Origin: Nothophaeocryptopus gaeumannii
Taxonomy: Eukaryota > Ascomycota > Dothideomycetes > Mycosphaerellales > Mycosphaerellaceae
DNA length: 64,000 bases
Assembly: GCA_031771865.1 (NCBI GenBank)
Contig: JASISA010000042.1
Coordinates: forward strand, 1-64,000
Reading direction: 5' to 3'
Made by a program: the position numbers and the translations under genes. Shown here piece after piece: positions 1 to 12,066 of this stretch. Position 1 is the first letter of the stretch; each line of letters begins with the position of its first letter. The notes beneath the pieces were generated by a model. That model was given only the letters and a program-made list of their open reading frames with translations, was not told where the DNA came from and made no database searches.

Positions 1-100
1 CTAACCCTAACCCTAACTCCTAACCCTAACCCTAACTCCTAACCCTAACCCTAACCCTAACCCTAACCCTAACCCTAACTCCTAACCCTAACCCTAACCC
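1..100. repeat. Telomeric CCCTAA array (chromosome end)
   Basis: The window opens with tandem CCCTAA units, the C-rich strand of the TTAGGG telomere repeat used by filamentous fungi. The array is about 100 bases long. It is interrupted three times by a variant in which AACTCC replaces part of a unit. It stops abruptly near base 100, where unique sequence begins with GAGGTATTGG. This places the left edge at a chromosome end, with the first genes within a few kb. Confidence 0.97.
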
Positions 101-2858
101 TGAGGTATTGGGTGGAAGGAGAGGGGGGGGGCCAGATCATGGCAAAGGCGAGGATGTGAGCCAGCAGCTCGTCAGAGAGATCGAGCAGGTTCGGCATGAT
201 GAGATCGAAGTGTTTGGTATGGGAAAAGGCGGATGTTCAAGTGTGTCGCTGTCTTCGCTGCCCGCGCCTCAGATGGCGTCTTATGGCCGCTCTGATGTCT
301 CCGCAGGACCTTGGATGCGTTCAAATCCGTATATCAACTCTTTTGCGATGACCAAGACTTCCCTTGAGATGGAGTTGATGGTATCGTCGATAGCAATAGT
401 GTATGAGGTCACAGGTGAAGTGGAGAGCTGGAGTCTGGACAAGCTTGCCGGCCCGTCGGCAAACTCAATGCTCCTTCTGCTCGAGTGGTACATGGATGAT
501 GTGGTATCGAGGCGGCCGCTGTAGAGCCTGAAGGCGACTAGTTGGACGTGCGTGAGGTGTGCTGTCCCAGTCAAAAATGTTAGAAGTGAGCTCGCCAGAT
601 GTTGTTCTCATTCACGTCCGACATGGAAGGCAGCACGTCTTCGACGAAGCGTGGAATGGAAGCAGGGAGCAATGCCGTCGAGCTGCCGACTCTAATCAAT
701 CGATTGTGCAGTGTCCGGTAGCAGGAACTTGGGACTTGCAGGATTTTGGTATGCCAATTGGAGAATGTCTTCGGTGTTCCGCCTGCCAGGAGAGGCAAAT
801 CGATCTGTCAACGAGCTATACCGATCGCTGACTTGGTGACCACTCTTTGCACGGGCTGTCTTGTTCATTCGCCATTGCACCTGCTATATCAATAGCTTTC
901 CTGCCCGTCTCCTCGAAGTTTCGTCCCACTGAAGGTTGTATTCTTATCGGTGCTCGCGACGGGCGCTTCATTAGAGGTAGGCAGGGCCCCTTTGCATCGA
1001 TGGGAAAGCGTCGAGGTGGAAGCGGCACCACGTCCTCATCTCATGGAAGTGGGCCGGACGATGGTTGATGGGACGCCTCGGTGGTAGAGGCAATGAGGGA
1101 GTGTTGCACTGAAGTTGGCGTGTCGGTAGAGAAAAGAGTTCTCGGCGCGTTGGAGGTTTGACGGACGCTGTCCAGTACTGACAGCGCCAAGACCGACGTA
1201 TTGGACCACCGAACGAACATATTCTCTCATCGTGGCACGTACCTCTCCTGTAAGGCAAGCTATGTCCCTCCGCTGCCACACACTCAGAAGTCGGCAGAAA
1301 AGATCGGGAAATGATGAGACGAAAGCGATTTTCAACACTACATTGGATGTCGACCCGTGGCCGGTTGGGTTATTGACAACTAATCCCACATGCTACAAGC
1401 TACACCTTTTCAATTCAATCGATCCAACGACCAACGATCGAATTGCGGCCAAGACAAATAGCCGATTTGTACCTAAAAGAAGCAAAAGCTCTTCCTTCAT
1501 TCGGTAGTGAAGCATCTCGGAGAGACTTTCTTTGCCGTGTGGAAGAGCCAATCCTTCCAGTCGTATTGCCTTGCCTTACCATTGCGACAAGAAAGTGAAA
1601 GTTGTACATGCCTAAGAAGACGTATTGTAGGCTCTACAGCCGATTTGATGAGAGATGCCGGACTTTAAATTTACATAATGTTGGAACTGCTGTTGGGCAG
1701 TGAGCAATCAATTTGCGGAATATGCCACATACTGGCGTGATACACTTTCAAACTCTAGACCCGTACCATGCGATGGAGCTCGGCGACTTTGAGTATGTTC
1801 CATACATACGGTGTTGTGCAATCCAAAGTATGGTGTTGGAAGCTGTTATCATGGTGTGGTAAGCGAGCTGTGGCATACCAGCGGAGTGCCAGTAGTACTA
1901 GCTCGTCCGCAAGCGAGCCAGCGAAACACGACCATATTAGCGTTGCATGCACTGCTCTCGACAACCTCCCTCACTTTCGCAATGGGACACAACGGCCCTC
2001 AACACCAAAACAGATCAAGGAGAGAAGCAAGCGGTGTCCAGCCGCCTAGCACAGAGTCAAATACACGGCAAGCCATACGACAACGTATTAGAGGCTCCTT
2101 TCGGAATCTTCCGCTCAGAATCGCTACCATCAAGAGAGGCTGTAATGCCCTCACTTTGCTTCAGTTTATCATCGTCCGAGCGCGTCATAGGAGAGGGACA
2201 CATCTTGAAAGTACAGAATAGAAAGAGAAGAGACTTGACATGTCCGTAGGCTCAGGAGTCTTCATCAGTAGAAGGCTGAAAGATATCACACAGCGGATGT
2301 ACCGCTCGAATCCGCGGCTTCCAAATGACCTACGGTTGTCTCAGTGGCCCTGCTCGGAAGTTCCAGATCGACTTTCGCCCCGATAGCATTTGCATGCAGC
2401 CAAAATCGCCCAGTCTCCAAAATCTGCGGCGAAGAGCGAGCCACAACGGAGGAATAGCAGCGTCACAGCACATCGAAGCCCTCAATCGTCGGAAGGGAAA
2501 TCGACGTCCAGAAAAGAGGAGGAAAGTTTCATCTGGAAAGCATTCATAGCTGAGTTTGTTCTTGGAGTCAGAGGGGAAAGAGGTTCCAATCAGTCCAAAC
2601 GCATGGTCATTTGATTCGTGTAGATCTTTCGCTGTTCCACAGTTCATCTGCGAAGCTAGCAGGGAGACTCCAGCACAGCCGAAACGCTCCTACCTCTCCC
2701 GACCAAAGCCACTTTCATCGCTCGCAGAACGTAGAAAGAGAAATTCAGCAAACCGTGCGCTATTCGAAACTTCTCTACCAACTCCGGGCAAACTGAACTG
2801 CTCTCATCATACTACACAGCGACCCTCGTCACTGCTCTCTCCCCATGCTGTACTGATA
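101..2858. other. Subtelomeric stretch without a supported gene
   Basis: No convincing gene was found. Several 60-140 codon open frames occur on both strands, but they overlap each other, mostly lack ATG starts and show no recognisable family. A minus-strand frame at 281-574 reads somewhat like coding sequence and could be a remnant. There is a run of nine G at about 122-130. No RecQ-type telomere-linked helicase is visible, although such genes often sit here in other ascomycetes. Confidence 0.5.
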
Positions 2859-3547
2859 TCAAGCTCTTCTATCCTTCCAGGCCCGGTCTCTCATATTCAC
2901 TTCTTCCATCTCGACCTTGACACCCGGCGCGAAGTGCAGATCGAACATCATCTCCTGACCCATGCGTGCGCCGAAGCCGTAGTTGGCGCTCACCTGGTCC
3001 GCCGCGACCTGGAGGATGTCGCCAAAGGTGACTCCGTTAGAGCAGTTTACAACGACGAAGCTGGCAAAACGGGCAGTCACCTTGCCCTCTCCTTCCGAGC
3101 TGCCGTCACTACCCTAGTCGGTTGTCTCCGCTTCCGGCTCTTTAGTAACCTCGTCTTCTTCGGGTATCCATTCCTGGACGGGCCGATTAGTGTCTTGGCT
3201 TTGGCCTTCTTGGAGGTAAACGAAGCAGTGGAAGAGGATGAAGTCGGACTCGATGACTTCCTCTAACGCCGCCACTTCAAGATGAGCGGCTCATCGTCGC
3301 CGCCGTCCTCCGCGTGATCTCCGGCGCTGGATAGAAATATTTGTGCCTTGAAACGTTTGGCCTTCAGATCCGCCGAGGTAACATCTTCTCCATCCTCCTC
3401 GGTCCCGTGCATAACCGATTTCCGCTTGCGGCTGTTCAGGGCGTGACCATTGATTACGTTCGAGCCTGCGGCTGCTTTAGCATCCATATCCTCATCTCCC
3501 ACGGCTTCGATCGGAGCACCATCAATGACATTGTCCTCCTTCGCCAT
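2859..3547 (-). pseudogene. Broken hypothetical nuclear-type protein
   Basis: A minus-strand reading frame starts with an ATG at 3547. It gives 94 residues rich in Asp/Glu and Lys/Arg, including a basic NSRKRKS patch that looks like a nuclear localisation signal. It ends at 3263. Coding-like sequence continues at once in another frame (ALEEVIESDFILF and an acidic EEDEVTKEPEAETTD), meets an in-frame TAG near 3116, and then runs on as FVVVNCSNGVTFGDILQVA to 2859. One frameshift plus one stop suggests a decayed gene. A missed intron is possible but I see no good splice sites. Family not recognised. Confidence 0.35.
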
Positions 3548-3629
3548 CTTCTCTTTCTGCTACTCTAGATACTTCAAGCCGCCCATGCACTCGTTCGCGT
3601 TTCCCTGAGACCCATCTGCCATGATCGGT

Positions 3630-5290
3630 TCATGATACTGCTGAGTTCCAGTAACTGACTATGCCGAGTTGAGCCAAGATGCTGAGCGTGGCTTGTGGAA
3701 GGAAAGTAATGTATCTTTTAGGGGTTTCGGGTCGATCCATCGATGATGCGTTTTCCAAACGGTTACGGCGAGCGCGAGATAGTGATGTTGTGTGTAGGGA
3801 CAAAGTATTCGACTTGAGGCGCTCGACAGTAGCGGTGGCTCTGAGATTGGTACCTGGTGGCAAATCTTCTAATTTCAAAGTAGCCCAACGTTCAAGAGTA
3901 CGCGCAGCGTCCCTTACGATATCGTCCAGTCCGTGATTAATCCGTCTAGTCATGGTGACCAGGTCAAGAATACTCTTGCTTTCACACACCATGTAGGCGT
4001 AGGTTGCTGCTGCGGCATCTCCGAAGAGCGCGTGAGGTGAGTTGGCCTTAGCAGCCTTGATTAGCTACGTGGTATCGTACGATACATTCCGCTTCCTGTA
4101 GCCCAGTCAGCCCTTGCCGAGTTCCAATCATAATCAATGCCTTACTTTGTAGGATCTGGTTGTCGAAAGCTCGCAATGTGGGTCATTTCCGAGTTCAGTA
4201 CGGACGAGTTTCCCGCGACTAGCCACTGGCTGTAGATATCGTGAACGGCCAAGCGAGCTATGCGGTTGTACGAATGAGGGTCCTCGCAAACCCTAAAGAG
4301 AAGCAACGAGATATCCTTCGTACAGTGTATAGTATACTTCCTCCTTCGTCTGCGGCGTGTTCTCGGCGCCTTCTCAAACAAGTAGAGATTGCAAGTCGAT
4401 TTGGAAACTTATTAGGATCGATAAAACTGTACCGAAGGCAGCTTTCTCTAACATCAGACATCGCGGTATGCTCTGTGGAGGACGTAGCGCATCTACTACG
4501 CTCACGTCAATGTTCAACCTCGCTGCCGCCTCCGCGTTGGAGCTGGTCTGGCCCCTGCATGACGAACGCAGTCCAACAAGACGGGAGCACAGCGTATGGC
4601 CAAAGCGGTGTGGAAGGCAAAGCGGGACGACTCTAGGATGCCCTGCCATGTGTTCTCAAGTCCCATAAGGGCTCAGCAAAGCGAAGATGAGACAGCAGGC
4701 ATGCAGTCGTAGAAGTGCGCATATGCGGCAATATTGTTGATAGCCGCAAGCTCGGCTCCACGCTTCCAACGAGGCATGCGTTCGATGTGCGGAGACATGA
4801 CTGAAGGAAATTCCAAGTGTTGGCTATACAGAGCTTCGAGGAAGATTTTGAAGTGGCCGATCGTGGGGCGCATAGACGGATGTCTCGTGGAGTCAGGGCT
4901 GTTGCCAATGTGATCGAATGGGACGACGGAGAGGTTGGTATTGCAAAGAATACGGGCGTCATCCGTGCTGTACAGGGCTGTTGTCTCTTCAGCATCGCTC
5001 CAATTGAAGTCGTTGGCAGACTGCTCTCCCGGCTTGTGTACCCTGAAGCGTCGCTTCTCCTTGATGTCTCGAACGATGACCGCAATTCTGTGCTGCTGGG
5101 TGGCTCTGGTTGTCGTTGATACTAGGAAGAATGTGCAGGCCTCCGGATCATAGTGGAGAGTGAGCGTCCAAATCTGAACATAGCATCGCCCCTCTGGATG
5201 CCAGACTTCTGTCGGCGTGGACCAGTGCCCGTCAAAGCTCGCTTTCATGACCGGCGAGGCGACACAAAGAAATTCTTTGTTCAACAGCAA
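3630..5290 (-). pseudogene. Decayed BTB/POZ-like protein gene
   Basis: The longest frame (4673-5290, minus) begins LLLNKEFLCVASPVMKASF. This resembles the core of fungal BTB/POZ-like proteins, in which an adaptor fold follows a His/Asn-Lys-x-x-Leu-Cys motif. The frame ends at a TGA at 4673, but sequence beyond it in the same frame still reads like protein (ALMGLENTWQGILESSRFA). More coding-like pieces follow at 4142-4381 and 3630-3992. The frame is open upstream of 5290 with no clear ATG. I read this as one gene broken by a nonsense change and probably frameshifts. The BTB assignment is by eye only. Confidence 0.35.
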
Positions 5291-5549
5291 GACTGACTCT
5301 CAGATACTGTTGCTGGCGGGTATCTACGGTCGAAATGTAAACAATCCGCGGCGCCGCTTGTAAACACCTGCGGGATTCACATGTGAAAACGCTTGAGTCC
5401 GGCCCGCTCCCGCGCTAGCTCCCGCAGAGCGTTTTGCTGTCTGACCTCGCTTCTACTTGAAAGTCTCCTGCCTTTATCGACATCCACCTCGACATTCCCT
5501 ACAGCTCGCTTCCTGTCCACTCTCGCACACCGCGCCTACTTCCCCCGTC

Positions 5550-6954
5550 ATGGCGAGCAACATACTCAACGCCGACAGGGTTGTAGTATCGCTCCCTGGC
5601 CACGCCGACACCATCTTGAGCATGGCGCAGCTCGAGAAAGTGTCGCCCAAGCTTGCACGCATCGCTGCTGCGGGAAATATGATGCTGAAGTTCCAGAACA
5701 AGCCTGCTCGTTGTCAGCTCAGCCTCGAGAACATGGTCGAGGGTGCTCCTGTAGTTCTTCGCTCAATCGTAAGTCTGGTGCTGTACCTCTCTAACTACTG
5801 CTGATGAAACATCTCGCAGGGAGACAATGCCATCCTCCACCACCGCGATGCACTATCGAGCAAGACCGTCAATTTCCACGCATTTGGTGGCTCGCAATTC
5901 AAACCTACAAAGGTAATGACTACATCGAGGACAAGACCACCGAGCAGCTCGCCGCCGATGCCATCTACTCCTTCCTCCTCGTTCTCCAGAAGAAGCTGAT
6001 GTCCTGGTCCACGATCTGCGCCGACGCAGAGCTTGAGCAGGCGCCCCTGGAAGACGGAGGTCCCCTCAATCAAGCCATCGACAAGGTCCTGCATATCATG
6101 TACTACGCTGTCTACTATGAGTGCCTCGACTTCGTCGCGTCGTATCTCGAGCACCTTACTCCAAGCGAGCCGATCCTTCAGGGCGCCATGTACAAGGATC
6201 CTGGTCGCTGGCTCTTGCTCGGAAGACTTTTGCGCAACAAAGAGATGTATCTCTCCGCTGCCGGTCAAGCAATCGACCAGTGGGAGGACAAGGACTCGAG
6301 CGTGCTCCAGGACACCGGTATTACAGACGCAGAGGTCGCGAGATGGAAGAAGTTCATCGACAAGAAGGCTGAGGCCGACGTGCTGCAACAGCAGGTCCGA
6401 TCTGTGCGAGAAATCGGAGTTTCGCCTGAGATTGAGAAGGAGAGTAGACGCAGGATATGCATTCGCCTGCGCGTTGTCAAGTTCAAAGACGGCTCCCGTC
6501 CTGCCTTCGTCTTCGTGGGTAAGCAAGAGCAAGACCCATACCACAAGTAAGTACAGCCTCGCACCGCCGTTGCTTGCGTCCATCGCTGACTTTCTCCAGG
6601 TTCTGGGAGCACTCGGTCGACGACATGCTCTACCTAATCGGACGATGCAGCTCCGAAGATGGCTTCGACCTCCACGCAGTCCTGCAACCCGCCCATGATT
6701 CGCCACAATTCCCCGAGGAGGTCCGCCAGCTGACACCAAAGATGGTAGACGAGATCAGGGAGATGATGAAGAAGGTGGGACCGATCGTCAAGGATGCGCA
6801 GAGACTGCTGTTCGACATCAACGTGGGAAATGCCAGTCCACAGGAGGAGTTCATCGGCATGTTCAAGCGGGATTATCTGGGCGACGAGGACTTGCCGTGG
6901 GAGGAGCAGCATGATGGGCGAAAAAGCAGCCACAAGAGACGCCGACTCAACTGA
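5550..6954 (+). CDS. Hypothetical BTB-like protein, one apparent frameshift
   Basis: Three exons are supported: 5550-5768, 5820-6546 and 6600-6954. They are separated by 51- and 53-nt GT-AG introns, the second with a CGCTGAC branch site. The ATG at 5550 has a favourable context. The product would be about 433 residues. Its N-terminus has a layout (VVVSLPGHADTILSMAQLEK) like fungal BTB-type adaptors, followed by a helical region (YYAVYYECLDFVASYLEHL) and a basic SSHKRRRLN tail that may be a nuclear signal. The frame slips at about 5913, where AAAGGTAATG would need one more G. Everything after the slip is open to the end, so this may be an assembly error. Function unknown. Confidence 0.55.
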
Positions 6955-8556
6955 GGCCGTGTCATGTGATACCTGGATGGCTTCTGCCGCAATGCCATGT
7001 GATTGGCCATCATCTGCGGCATGAGGATTGGGTCCGTATGAAATCATGTGCTCAGCTAGTGTAGATTGTACGGATGCTGCAAGTGAAGTGAAATCGCTGG
7101 ATAGCATGAGCAATGAGAATGAAGTTTTGCTTTCAATACTCTATCCTATAGAATGCTCAGACCACAGGTCGTTCCGGGATGCGACATACGGAGTGATTTC
7201 CCGCATCCTGCAGATCTTCGTGACGACGAAAAGAGCGAAAGGGAAGCCGCTACACGGGGAACGAACTCATGATCGAATAAGAATTGTCATCTCCGCTTGC
7301 TTTGAGCACTTCGTCCCATTGAGTGTTCAGTGCACAGTTCATACTGTGTACATGCGTTTTGTTGATTAAGTCAATATCTCCAACCCTGTTCTTCTCTTAT
7401 CGCTGCCCGCCCCAGAATACCCAAAAGGGTCTTGCTTGATCGATGTTGAATGCGAAATGACCCCAGCCATTGTCAAGATGGTCGTAACAAAGAGAAAGCT
7501 CCTGGTCTCGCAGCGTCATTCCAATCCCCCACAGCCTCGACAGGTATGTTACATCGAGTCCTCGCAGAAGACTCATTCAACAGCTCGGCTGTGCATACAT
7601 CAAATTCGAACTCGCGCCGCTCAATGATTTGGCTGATTTCTTGAAGAATAGCGATGGGGAGATGGTGTCGTAGAGGAGAGGCCTAGAATATGCGAGTCGA
7701 GAGCGTGCAGCGACAAGCGAAGAGAGAAGCGTTGGTATATGCGGGCTGAGAGTTCAGCTGCATGTGGCGTAGCTGCCGTTTAGAGTCGGCAAGCCGCCGC
7801 ATGAGTCAATGAAGGGCTGGGACATCTGCAGCATGCCCAGCATCTGTAGATGAAAGTTATGAGAATAGGCATTCTTTGTATGACAATTCATTATCAATAC
7901 CCTCGCACAATAACGTTGTGCATCACCTCCGATGCACATTTGTCGATAGCTGGTCTAGAGCTCTTGGTGTATTTACTTCTTGTTAGAATACGTGCGCAGC
8001 TACCTCATAGCCGCAGCTCCTGTCTTTCACAAGTCTTGTTAACTGCTCAGCTTTATGAAAGCCCGTGGATTCGCGACTTCGAGAGCGCTTCTTGATTGAA
8101 GCGATCTTTGATCAACAACTTCCATAGAAAGATCTTCGCAGGGCATCAGAGACTGGCCGAAAGGCACAGGGCTTTTGCCGCCCATTGATGAGAACAGTGA
8201 GTCCTTCTCACAGCCAGCGCTTTGCGCAATGGAGAAACCTGCTTTGGGCCCCTTCGTACACTTCTTGGGACATTGACGATAGGACGCATCACTGTACACG
8301 AGCACTTCCCTTGTCATGAACTGACAAACTGCAACCTTCCAAGGCTGATTTGGAGTTGATTTGGACCAGCAAGAGACTTGCCATAATGCGATGCTTGGAA
8401 GCCAAGAGTAGACACTAGATGGTAGGATTTGGATTCATTGTCATCGTATGCCAAGCTGTTTCGATCTCGCAAAGCCGGAGAGGAGTATCGTCTCGTGATA
8501 GGTGACCTCAACCTCATATCCATGCCGTCTTCCATCCATCAACACTGCATGATCCT
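6955..8556. other. Intergenic, nothing convincing
   Basis: Only short overlapping frames without recognisable domains are present on either strand. No RNA gene or repeat was seen. Confidence 0.5.
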
Positions 8557-9204
8557 CTACAAAAATTCACGGACAACCTCCGTCTTGATGCAGCTTGGGT
8601 TCTCTGGCTTCTGGTTGCCAAGAACCCAAGCGAGAGTCGTGTAAGTGTATCCCAAGTTGTTGGTCTCGCAGATATACCAGCGGTACAGACCATGAGGTGT
8701 GTTCTCGAATTTCGGTGGAATGTGAGTGTCGTCAAGATAGGACTGAATGGTCAAGCGATCCTTGGTGTCGAAGGAGACTTGCTGTGGAGTGCCCGGCTGG
8801 AACAAAGGTAGAGCAACATTCGTTTCTACGCTGTACAGGAAGATCATAGCTTCCAAGACTATTAGTTGTTAGCTAGCTGCGCCGAGCCCTCTTGGAAGCA
8901 GAATGCACTCACTGTTCAACGTCGTTGCATCCAAACTGTACGTGAGAAGTCCAACTGGGCCCAGAGATGAGTTGGCTACAGTCCGTCCCTGAGTCTCGTT
9001 GAATTGGAAACTGCTGCCGTTGTAGCCAAGGCAGAGACTCTCGATCGCGGCGCCAGAGTGGCAGGCCGTGAATTTCGTCCCGTTCCAGGTGCTGTTGGAG
9101 GTTTCCGCGATGAGGTAGAAGGGCTCAGACTGGGTGTAGTTTTGGGCTGCGACGCTTGCGCTGATAGACAGCAGGGCTGCGGCGGATGTGATTATTGACT
9201 TCAT
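8557..9204 (-). CDS. Small secreted protein, two exons
   Basis: The ATG at 9204 starts a clear signal peptide (MKSIITSAAALLSISASVAA). The mature protein contains PFYLIAETSN, ACHSGAAIESLCLGYNG and, after the intron, TNVALPLFQPGTPQ and GYTYTTLAWVLG. Exon 1 is 8913-9204, the intron 8859-8912 (54 nt, GTGAGT to TAG), and exon 2 8557-8858, giving 197 residues. The CH.GAAIE and TNVALPLF blocks recall a widespread family of ascomycete secreted proteins with many Asn glycosylation sites (possibly DUF7907, from memory and unverified). Role unknown; extracellular or cell-wall location expected. Confidence 0.8.
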
Positions 9205-10451
9205 GTTGATCGGAGGTTTATTGATTTGTGTGTTGCTTGTGGTTGATTGATTAGTGTGTTGCTTGCGGGTGTGTTGCTGGCAACAACAGTGCAGGGATCC
9301 TGTTCAGTATATATGCTGTTCGTTCTCGCAGTCAATCTTGAGAGCTCTCAAGCCGTGAGATCCGAGGCTGTGACGCTTGTGCAAGAGGAAGAACGAGGTG
9401 ACGTCGAGTTTGCGAGCTGTAGGATCAAGACCCTCGTATTCCTGCAGATCAGGCACGATCCGAGTTACTGCGTGTGTGGCGTGCAGCATGCCACCTGCGG
9501 GCCGGACTGCTATTCTTGACGAAAGTTCAACAAGCTTTCCATATTCAGACAGGGCGAAGAAAGAGCGATGATCAGGCATCCAATAGAAGCTCTCAAGCTT
9601 TTCGCCCAAATGGCGTACGCGATGCAGGTTGTGCGACATATTTAGAGCTCTTGTATGCCGCTTCCCGTGTAATACGAGGAAAATGTCAAACCGAGTTCTG
9701 CCTTCTCACTGGAAGAATGTGGTTGCGGACTTTGCATTCGACGAAGGCGTGTCCACGACTAGAAGGTATATGTTTGGGGTTGGTCGATATCTAGTTCGAT
9801 AATTGCTATTTTGGGATGGAATCCTCTCGTTCATCTTTGGGCTCGCTTCAGTGCTACGCTGTGTAGGCAAGGAACAAAGATGTCAGCTTGCGGTATTAGG
9901 TTATCACGCGGCCTGGTCCAGAACAGATCTGAAGGTACTGTTTTCACCTGCATAGATGGTTCCCGAATCACCCCAGACGAAGCATCAGATGTTGTCAAGC
10001 GGCCATCCCTCTTGTACAAAACTTGACCCAAAGCCTTGCCACCAAAAGTTGTCGCCGGTATTCAATCGCAAAGCGGACCCTGTCGACGTCGGTAGGGCGA
10101 TACCGGGAGTCCAGATACTGAAGACGGCTGAGAGAAGCGGAGGACAACAAGCTGAAGTGCTGCGAGCTGGTTGCCATCTGCAATGCCGTGCTTTCGTTAA
10201 GGAATGTTCGATGCATTTTCGTGAATGCTCATGCGGTGCTAAACGTCGCTATCTTCACGCCTCACTCGCTGAATGCAGCCTCCGCTATCCAAATGTAATG
10301 ATTGTCAACCCGAGGTATGAGTTCAGAATTTTCCACCTTTATGGGCAAGTCACTCGTACACTCTTCCATCCACCTCCAACTGGTGGCTTGCAAGAGTTCT
10401 CGCCTACAGCTGGGACGTATCTGCACGAACAATTATTAGCTTGGCTTTATG
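9205..10451. other. Intergenic with a possible remnant frame
   Basis: A minus-strand ATG frame at 9304-9639 (111 codons; contains HSLGSHGLRALKIDCENEQ) reads like protein. It has no known domain and ends 100 bases upstream of the secreted gene at 9204. It may be a fragment of an older gene. Long plus-strand frames at 9811-10516 look like noise. Confidence 0.3.
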
Positions 10452-10763
10452 TCAGAGGACCACCGCTTCTACAACGCACTTTCCAATCGCTGGTCCATTG
10501 CAGACATTATTGGTAAACAGCGCTACGGTGCATCCAGCCTGCGATCCGTCAAGTAGAGCCAGCCGAATCGAGGATGTGCCGACCGGGAACTGAACACATG
10601 ATCCCACGTCTCCTGTGCGTGGTATGCTGACGGATGGGCTGATGAGATTGTCGCCGTTGCAGGTGGTGTCGGAGTTGCCGTACTCGCTGAATCGGAACAT
10701 TGGGCCAGACTGGGCGGCGACGATGGATGCTAGGGCGGCGAGAGCGAAGTGTTTGAGAGACAT
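10452..10763 (-). CDS. Small cysteine-containing secreted protein (effector-like)
   Basis: The ATG at 10763 begins a typical signal peptide (MSLKHFALAALASIVAAQS). The mature part is about 85 residues with five cysteines, in contexts TTCNGD, GSCVQF, AGCTVA, NVCNGP and GKCVVE. The odd cysteine number and the abrupt VVEAVVL end suggest that the 3' end may be altered or that a short last exon was missed. Size, secretion signal and cysteine content match candidate effectors or cell-wall proteins of filamentous fungi. No specific family is recognised. Its subtelomeric position is common for such genes. Confidence 0.65.
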   Translation of the reverse strand: MSLKHFALAALASIVAAQSGPMFRFSEYGNSDTTCNGDNLISPSVSIPRTGDVGSCVQFPVGTSSIRLALLDGSQAGCTVALFTNNVCNGPAIGKCVVEAVVL

Positions 10764-12066
10764 CTTGTGAGGCTGGCAGGTATTAATGTGTCGGCTGAGT
10801 TCGTTGAAGTTGGGAAATCTCTCTCGCAGTCAAAAGGTCTTGGGGCCAATAAATACTCCGACTTTGGTGTTCGTCCTCGACAGCTGCGCCGCCTCGCCAA
10901 GCTTGCGTGTACGATGTCAACTCGGCCCGGCTGCGTGTGCAGTCGCACTCTCGTGTGAGACAGAATGACGAGGAGGTGAAGTCGAGCTGGTTGGATGTCG
11001 TTGTCGACCATCGCTCGTGTTTGCCAGGATTTCCTGCCGGCAGTCGGAACTTTTCAAAGCCGAAGATGTCATCGGCCGGGATTGGCGCTAGGATTAGAAG
11101 CACCTCCCTGGAATACGTGGGCTATGCCAAGGATACAAACATCATGTCTGACGATGCTCAAGTAGCGGTCTGTTCAGGACAACTCCCTCTCGAAGCCTGA
11201 ACTTCAGTGCCTGAAACGTGTCGCGAGCGCGCTCAACGAAGCCTGACCCGACGGTTGAGAAGCTGAGTGACAATAGACGTTCCACTGGAAGATACGGTCG
11301 GCCTGGTTCCATCTGCAGGAAGCCCATCTGCTGTATGCACGGCACCCCACAGCAAGGCTGCACGCTCCTTCTTATCACTTCGTCCGATAAGCCTACACCA
11401 ACGGACGAACAGATGCAAGACAGTCTCTATGCCATTCGCCAAGAACAGACCGGACGTGCAACATTTGCGGCAGCCTAAGTCGACTGCGCCTGCAAGATCC
11501 CCAACGAGTTCAATACCCAGCGTACAGGGTGCCCTTAAGCGGCCTGATGTCATGAGTCTTCCTCTAGTCCATGCCTGTCCTCCGCTGTTCACAAATCAGC
11601 TGAATCGAAAAGCTGATCGCTACGCTCGAAGTTATTTTGTAGGCATCGGCGAGTCCTGCACGGCAGTCCTGAAGCGCATATTGGGAACGCAGAGGTCATT
11701 CTGATTGACACATGTTTGCCATGGCTTTCATCGATTGAGCAAACATACAATCCTCTTGGGCCTAGGTAGACCCTATTATCGCTCTCACTGAGCCTTTGCG
11801 ACTGCAGAGACGGCACACGCACGTTGCAACAGCCAACAATGGACGTGTACTTGATGCTTTGACAGATACTTCAAAGATGAAAGAACGTCTTTCATTGTTC
11901 CTCTACCACAAAGAAAGACGCCAGCGGCCCGTGGAATACATATCTCTGGACTGCATGCTCGGAGTCTTTGGTCAGACAATCGCTTTCTTCATCTCCGCTC
12001 GATCCCGTCGAGATACTTCCCAGGTGTACTGCTGGTCAGCACATCTCCGAGAACAAGTCAAGAACC
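10764..12066. other. Intergenic, nothing convincing
   Basis: Overlapping frames occur on both strands (for example 11267-11704 plus and 11233-11592 minus), but none shows a domain, splice pattern or consistent codon structure. Confidence 0.45.

Noticed and set aside
2556..3266. 236-codon plus-strand frame
   Set aside because: Antisense to better coding signal on the minus strand, with no recognisable domain.
9811..10516. Plus-strand frames including a 186-codon ORF
   Set aside because: No domain, and it overlaps the antisense secreted-protein gene; composition looks like a shadow.
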